9,978 nt of DNA, taken from NCBI GenBank assembly GCA_900322025.1, contig ONYJ01000017.1, positions 1 to 9,978 of the forward strand. Direction: 5' to 3'. Shown here piece by piece: positions 6,799 to 9,978 of this stretch. A program made the translations under genes and the position numbers. This DNA comes from an uncultured Bacteroidales bacterium. GTDB taxonomy: Bacteria; Bacteroidota; Bacteroidia; Bacteroidales; UBA932. Positions within the stretch are counted from its first letter, which is position 1; each line of letters begins with the position of its first letter. Below the pieces are notes generated by a model. That model was given only the letters and a program-made list of their open reading frames with translations, did not search any database and was not told where the DNA came from.

Positions 6799-6860
6799 TC
6801 CGCAAGTACATTTAAGCGTTTCTCTCTAAGATAGAGCAGAACATTAAATGTATGAGCGGA
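6799..6860 (-). other. Structured 5' leader of the MORN-repeat gene
   Basis: The DNA between the candidate promoter and the start codon can fold into a branched hairpin. TACATTTAA at 6807-6815 pairs with TTAAATGTA at 6844-6852 (9 bp), and TCCGC at 6799-6803 pairs with GCGGA at 6856-6860 (5 bp), separated by a 3x3 internal loop. Inside the terminal loop CTCTA at 6824-6828 pairs with TAGAG at 6832-6836. No known riboswitch class is recognised. Confidence 0.45.
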
Positions 6861-6872
6861 AGCTTCAAAGTA

Positions 6873-6907
6873 CAAATATAACTAAAACAAAAATTGTGCT
6901 AAAACAA
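6873..6907 (-). promoter_or_regulatory. Promoter of the MORN-repeat gene
   Basis: On the minus strand TATATTTG at 6880-6873 matches the Bacteroidota -7 box TAnnTTTG at every fixed position. A TTG at 6907-6905 lies 24 bases upstream, longer than usual, so the -33 element is less certain. Transcription would start near 6866, giving a leader of about 110 bases. Confidence 0.6.
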
Positions 6908-6911
6908 TATA

Positions 6912-7379
6912 CTATCCGTTCTTGGGAGAAAAACGATATTGGGTAAGTGTACCGTCTTTTTCTACAATGTAGAGTTTTTGGTTTGTGGTAGCACTTCTCA
7001 ACCCTCCGTACTCTTCTATGTATGGGCCTATCTTTATAAAATCAAAGTTTTCTATAGATATACACGCAGGTATCTCTTCTGAACCTGAATACCAAGCTGT
7101 TTTAAGATGATTGAAATGTTTTTTCAAATAGGCTGCAAGGTCATTTATATACTCCGGCGCCTGATCGCCCCCCATAAAACACACGCATGTTATACCAGAC
7201 GAATACTTGTCTATTAGAAGAGAAAGAAAATGTTCATCCAATGGCACTCCCTCGTCTTTCCAAAGCCATGGACTATGACAACCAAAGCAGTGATTAGGAC
7301 AACCCGATATATTGAAAGCAAGGGTTATCTGGTCTGGAATTTCCTGACACACTATATCAAAGTTATAGCACTTAACCAC
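6912..7379 (-). CDS. nrdG: Anaerobic ribonucleotide reductase activating protein NrdG (radical SAM)
   Basis: With the GTG start at 7379 the protein has 155 residues, normal for NrdG. The radical-SAM cluster motif C27-P-N-H-C31-F-G-C34 is followed by H-S-P-W-L-W, and the M-G-G-D motif sits at about 69-72. The enzyme binds a 4Fe-4S cluster and S-adenosylmethionine and places the glycyl radical on NrdD in the cytosol. The frame has no ATG in a suitable position: it is open upstream to a TTG at 7409, but GTG 7379 begins the protein just before the conserved Y-N-F-D-I-V-x-Q-E-I-P segment, as in relatives. The gene follows nrdD, with 29 to 59 bp between depending on the start, so the two are almost certainly one operon. 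Confidence 0.93.
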   Translation of the reverse strand: MVKCYNFDIVCQEIPDQITLAFNISGCPNHCFGCHSPWLWKDEGVPLDEHFLSLLIDKYSSGITCVCFMGGDQAPEYINDLAAYLKKHFNHLKTAWYSGSEEIPACISIENFDFIKIGPYIEEYGGLRSATTNQKLYIVEKDGTLTQYRFSPKNG

Positions 7380-7438
7380 TGTTCGCCAACTTAAATACTG
7401 CAACGCCAAGCAACCAACCTGTTGCTATTAAGCAGCCT

Positions 7439-9634
7439 CTACAATTCTACCTTAGCCTTCTCCTGCGCTGCAAGAGTTTCTGCTTTAGTGGCCTGCTCCA
7501 TCCTCTTTATATCGTCCATAGTAAGAGCAGACGATATTTCTCCGCGATCTGTAGCATAGTACCTCCTTGCCGCCTCCTTCTGCCTCGGGGCTGAGAAGTT
7601 ACTTACCCTCTTCATATAACCTATGATTCTTGTCATATAATCCACATTTTTACTGTGGCAATGAGGGCACTCTTTGAGATAACGCTTATCTATATGACCG
7701 CAATCGTTGCAGATGGTATTTGGAATATTGAATGTAAAATAATTACAGCCTTCTTTAGAAGCTACCTTCAAAAGCTGGCGATACTGGGCTGGAGAAAGAT
7801 GTTCCTCAAGGTTCATGTGCAGAGCACTACCGCCTGTAAGATGTTCTATGTATTTATGCCCATGAAGCTTAAACTTATCTACAATGTTAAGAGTCTTATC
7901 CTCTACAATGTAGAAATAACTGTTATAACAATCTCTCGGCACAAAATAACCATCTTCTTTATCCCATTTAGCATGCTTTACACCTACATTCTCTGCCGGA
8001 ATCATTTCGCAGTTGAACATAGTATCCTTAGTACGATACTTCTTGTTATATTTTTCTACAAGGCCGAGTACCTCCTGTACATAATGAGCATAATCCGGAT
8101 TGTCATCTATTTTATAACCCAGGAATTCTGCCGATTCTACAAGCCCATTTATTCCGATAGTAAGATACTGCCTGCCTATGTTGATGTATCCGGCGTCGAA
8201 CAACGGAAGCATACCCTTAGCCTGCAAATCTTTCAGATTTTCGTTATATGCCAGTTGCACTTTATGCACCAAATCTATCACCTCCGCCAAAAACTCCATG
8301 TAATCCATCTTATGCTTAACCGCATACTGAATACAACGGTTAAGGTTAATGGTTAATACGCTCTTGCTTCCGGTAGAAACTCCACCGGCGCCAAGTGTGT
8401 AGCTAAAGCCGTTATCTTGTATCTCGTTTCTCAAACGGCAGCAACTCGAAAGCGAATCTGCATTATCTGAAAGATAGGTAAAGAACGAATGTCCTTCGCT
8501 ATACATTTCGGCAGTAAAATCTCCCCATTCTTTATCTTTAACATCGCCATTTTCAGACAATAAAGCCATTGTTTCAACAGGAAAAGTCAGAGGTGTCTTG
8601 AGCCTCTCGGCATTAAACCACTTCATGAAAAGTTTCTGAAGCCAAGATAAAGACTCCCAGTGCGGTGCTGAGCCATCGGGAAAGCGGAACTCTCCAAACA
8701 GACTTTCAAAGTAGTATTTATCGTAATAAGCCACATTCCAGAATACTGCCTGAAAGTTTCTGGCGCCTGTAGGTTGATTTATAGAGTAAACAACCTGCTC
8801 AAAACAATCTGTTATAACCTTTTGAATGGTTCTTTGCTTTACAGAAAGATCTACTACCTGATTACCTCTCTTGTAATAATCTTCTCCGTATTCTTTCTGG
8901 AGAAAATAATTCATATACATCAAAAATTCAGGAGTAGCACAGGCCCCACTAAGCATAGAAGAAACTATGAACACCAGATTTACAAAGCCGCCACAGAAAC
9001 TCTTCAGATTAGTAGGCTTTGTAGAATTACCTCCGATATTCAGAGTCCCGTTAAGCAACCATGGGTACATTGTAATACTTGCACAGTAGTTGGCAAGCGA
9101 TGTTTCATCGTTCTTGTAGATAAAGTGCTGCGATAACATCTTAATGTACTTGTCTGCAAAATCTTTACCGTACATATCTTTCAAACGGTCTGTAAGCAAC
9201 CTTCTGTTCAAACGAATGAAACCTGCTTTTGGAATTTCTCCTATAAGGGTAGCTATATTCTTATGCTCAACATTAGCATTAGCATCGTACTTGCTGCCTG
9301 TGGCCGCATTGTCAGCCTTACAATAGTTTACCAGAAAATCCAATCTATCGCGTGTATCACGATCTTCCATATGACGCTGGCGATATAGCATGTAATTTTT
9401 GGCAATCTGATAGTATTTTTCTTTCATCAGAGCAACTTCCACTTGGTTCTGAATATCCTCCACGCTCATTCCATTACGAATGGCTACATGTGAAAGGATT
9501 ATTGTCAGATCCTCGTCTGAAGCGAAACCGCCTGAGGCTAAAAAAGCTTTTCTTATTGCATTCTTGATCTTCTCAATGGAAAATACATCTTGCTTTCCGT
9601 CCCTCTTGACAATAAAAATCTGATTGGCTGACAT
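7439..9634 (-). CDS. nrdD: Anaerobic (class III) ribonucleoside-triphosphate reductase NrdD
   Basis: This 731-residue cytosolic enzyme reduces ribonucleoside triphosphates to deoxynucleotides without oxygen, using a glycyl radical and usually formate as reductant. An N-terminal ATP-cone regulatory domain (about 4-95, with V-K-R-D-G-K) is followed by the barrel. Candidate active-site cysteines are Cys184 (N-Y-C-A-S) and Cys398/Cys399 (S-S-C-C-R-L-R-N). Near the C-terminus four cysteines, C642/C645 and C656/C659, form the structural zinc site, and Gly672 in R-I-I-G-Y is the radical glycine. A tail of 59 residues follows the radical Gly; it ends in a Lys/Glu/Ala-rich helix. The ATG at 9634 has no Shine-Dalgarno but lies behind a very good promoter. 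NrdG, its activase, is encoded directly downstream. Confidence 0.97.
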   Translation of the reverse strand: MSANQIFIVKRDGKQDVFSIEKIKNAIRKAFLASGGFASDEDLTIILSHVAIRNGMSVEDIQNQVEVALMKEKYYQIAKNYMLYRQRHMEDRDTRDRLDFLVNYCKADNAATGSKYDANANVEHKNIATLIGEIPKAGFIRLNRRLLTDRLKDMYGKDFADKYIKMLSQHFIYKNDETSLANYCASITMYPWLLNGTLNIGGNSTKPTNLKSFCGGFVNLVFIVSSMLSGACATPEFLMYMNYFLQKEYGEDYYKRGNQVVDLSVKQRTIQKVITDCFEQVVYSINQPTGARNFQAVFWNVAYYDKYYFESLFGEFRFPDGSAPHWESLSWLQKLFMKWFNAERLKTPLTFPVETMALLSENGDVKDKEWGDFTAEMYSEGHSFFTYLSDNADSLSSCCRLRNEIQDNGFSYTLGAGGVSTGSKSVLTINLNRCIQYAVKHKMDYMEFLAEVIDLVHKVQLAYNENLKDLQAKGMLPLFDAGYINIGRQYLTIGINGLVESAEFLGYKIDDNPDYAHYVQEVLGLVEKYNKKYRTKDTMFNCEMIPAENVGVKHAKWDKEDGYFVPRDCYNSYFYIVEDKTLNIVDKFKLHGHKYIEHLTGGSALHMNLEEHLSPAQYRQLLKVASKEGCNYFTFNIPNTICNDCGHIDKRYLKECPHCHSKNVDYMTRIIGYMKRVSNFSAPRQKEAARRYYATDRGEISSALTMDDIKRMEQATKAETLAAQEKAKVEL

Positions 9635-9686
9635 AGTTAGTAACTTAATTTAATTTGTATCTTATTGTTTATGTAAAATGTTCGTC

Positions 9687-9714
9687 TTGTCTTTAGCGTA
9701 GATTGCTTAGACAA
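9687..9714 (-). promoter_or_regulatory. Imperfect inverted repeat overlapping the nrdDG -7 box
   Basis: TTGTCT at 9687-9692 is complementary to AGACAA at 9709-9714, and inside it AGC at 9695-9697 pairs with GCT at 9705-9707. The right arm shares three bases with the -7 box and the centre covers the predicted transcription start, the position expected for a repressor operator. It is not a clear match to the NrdR-box pattern. It could instead be a leader hairpin or chance. Confidence 0.3.
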
Positions 9715-9744
9715 AAATAAGAAAAAGAAAACCGCCCTTACAAA
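9712..9744 (-). promoter_or_regulatory. Promoter of the nrdDG operon
   Basis: Read on the minus strand, TTTG at 9744-9741 is followed after 21 bases by TATTTTTG at 9719-9712. Both elements and their spacing match the Bacteroidota consensus (TTTG, then TAnnTTTG). Transcription would begin near 9705, about 70 bases before the nrdD start codon. Confidence 0.7.
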
Positions 9745-9767
9745 GAAGCAAATAAAGAAATCAACAA

Positions 9768-9835
9768 GTTGTAAACAAAGTTCGTAATGCACATATAAAC
9801 AGATTATTATACGCCTATAAACTTTTTTTTACAAC
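9768..9835. repeat. Intergenic inverted repeat between nrdD and tRNA-Ser
   Basis: GTTGTAAA at 9768-9775 is complementary to TTTACAAC at 9828-9835, and AAAGTT at 9777-9782 to AACTTT at 9820-9825. This gives 14 pairs with a small 1x2 internal loop around a 37-base centre. The right arm includes a run of eight T. It lies between the two divergent promoters and has no gene in it. It may be an operator, an unrecognised transcript or coincidence in AT-rich DNA. Confidence 0.4.
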
Positions 9836-9862
9836 ACCGCTGCAATATTAGAAAATTTATGC

Positions 9863-9870
9863 TATATTCG
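9863..9870 (+). promoter_or_regulatory. -7 box of the tRNA-Ser promoter
   Basis: TATATTCG at 9863-9870 matches TAnnTTTG except for one base and lies 22 bases before the mature tRNA 5' end. No TTG is visible at the proper -33 spacing. Confidence 0.5.
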
Positions 9871-9892
9871 CCCTTGAAACCTTATATAAATA

Positions 9893-9978
9893 GGAGAGAT
9901 GGCTGAGTGGTCTAAAGCGCCCGTTTGGAGGGCGGGTTGGCGGGTAACCGTCACTAGGGTTCGAATCCCTATCTCTCC
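9893..9978 (+). tRNA. tRNA-Ser (anticodon GGA)
   Basis: The 86-base cloverleaf is complete. The acceptor stem GGAGAGA (9893-9899) pairs with TCTCTCC (9972-9978). The D stem G-C-T pairs with A-G-C. The anticodon stem CCCGT (9920-9924) pairs with GCGGG (9932-9936), closed by a T-G wobble, with loop TTGGAGG and anticodon GGA at 9927-9929. A long variable arm (GGCGG 9939-9943 with CCGTC 9948-9952) is the mark of a class II tRNA and fits Ser. The T stem TAGGG/CCCTA encloses TTCGAAT. It reads UCC and UCU codons. The window ends at the discriminator-side end of the stem, so the discriminator base and any encoded CCA are not visible. Confidence 0.93.

Noticed and set aside
6758..6811. Upstream start at 6811 for the MORN-repeat protein
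   Set aside because: It would add 18 residues before a complete signal peptide and would translate part of the structured leader.
7655..8356. 233-residue open frame on the + strand
   Set aside because: It is antisense to nrdD, lacks any domain pattern and has the composition of a shadow frame; nrdD is unambiguous on the other strand.
9918..9934. Alternative anticodon stem CGCCC/GGGCG giving anticodon TTG
   Set aside because: It has five Watson-Crick pairs but takes the C needed for the D stem, and the long variable arm fits Ser rather than Gln.

Overview
The window looks like chromosomal DNA from an anaerobic member of the Bacteroidota, most likely order Bacteroidales. Four things point there: start codons lack Shine-Dalgarno sequences; several upstream regions carry TAnnTTTG-type -7 boxes; the superoxide dismutase is Bacteroidales-like; and a class III (oxygen-sensitive) ribonucleotide reductase operon is present. 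I cannot assign a genus from sequence alone. No insertion sequence, phage gene, integrase or CRISPR array is visible.

Layout. Positions 1-205 hold an imperfect 58-bp tandem repeat and no convincing gene. On the + strand follow a secreted L,D-transpeptidase (206-799), an aldo/keto reductase with a twin-arginine-like leader and two C-terminal 4Fe-4S motifs (1009-2337), a copper-handling locus (2518-4826) and an Fe/Mn superoxide dismutase (4873-5481). On the - strand lie a secreted MORN-repeat protein (5546-6757), nrdG (6912-7379) and nrdD (7439-9634), the last two forming an nrdDG operon. A tRNA-Ser(GGA) on the + strand (9893-9978) ends the window.

The most interesting feature is the copper locus. 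A 96-residue heavy-metal-associated (HMA) domain protein and a Cu+ P-type ATPase lie in overlapping reading frames. The ATPase frame has no ATG, GTG or TTG start before a Met inside its first membrane helix. The overlap contains A AAA AAG, the classical dnaX-type -1 slippery heptamer, in the correct phase. A -1 shift there gives a normal 769-residue HMA-plus-ATPase CopA, while normal termination gives a free HMA chaperone. The same logic is known for E. coli copA, but with a different slippery sequence. A perfect 12-bp hairpin followed by a T-rich tract lies just past the short-product stop codon, so partial transcription termination could also set the ratio. A homopolymer sequencing error (10 versus 11 A) is the main alternative.

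Together the genes suggest an anaerobe equipped for envelope remodelling, copper efflux, superoxide defence and anaerobic dNTP synthesis. Apart from nrdDG and the copA overlap, the genes look independently transcribed. Candidate promoters are strongest upstream of nrdD, the MORN-repeat gene and the tRNA.
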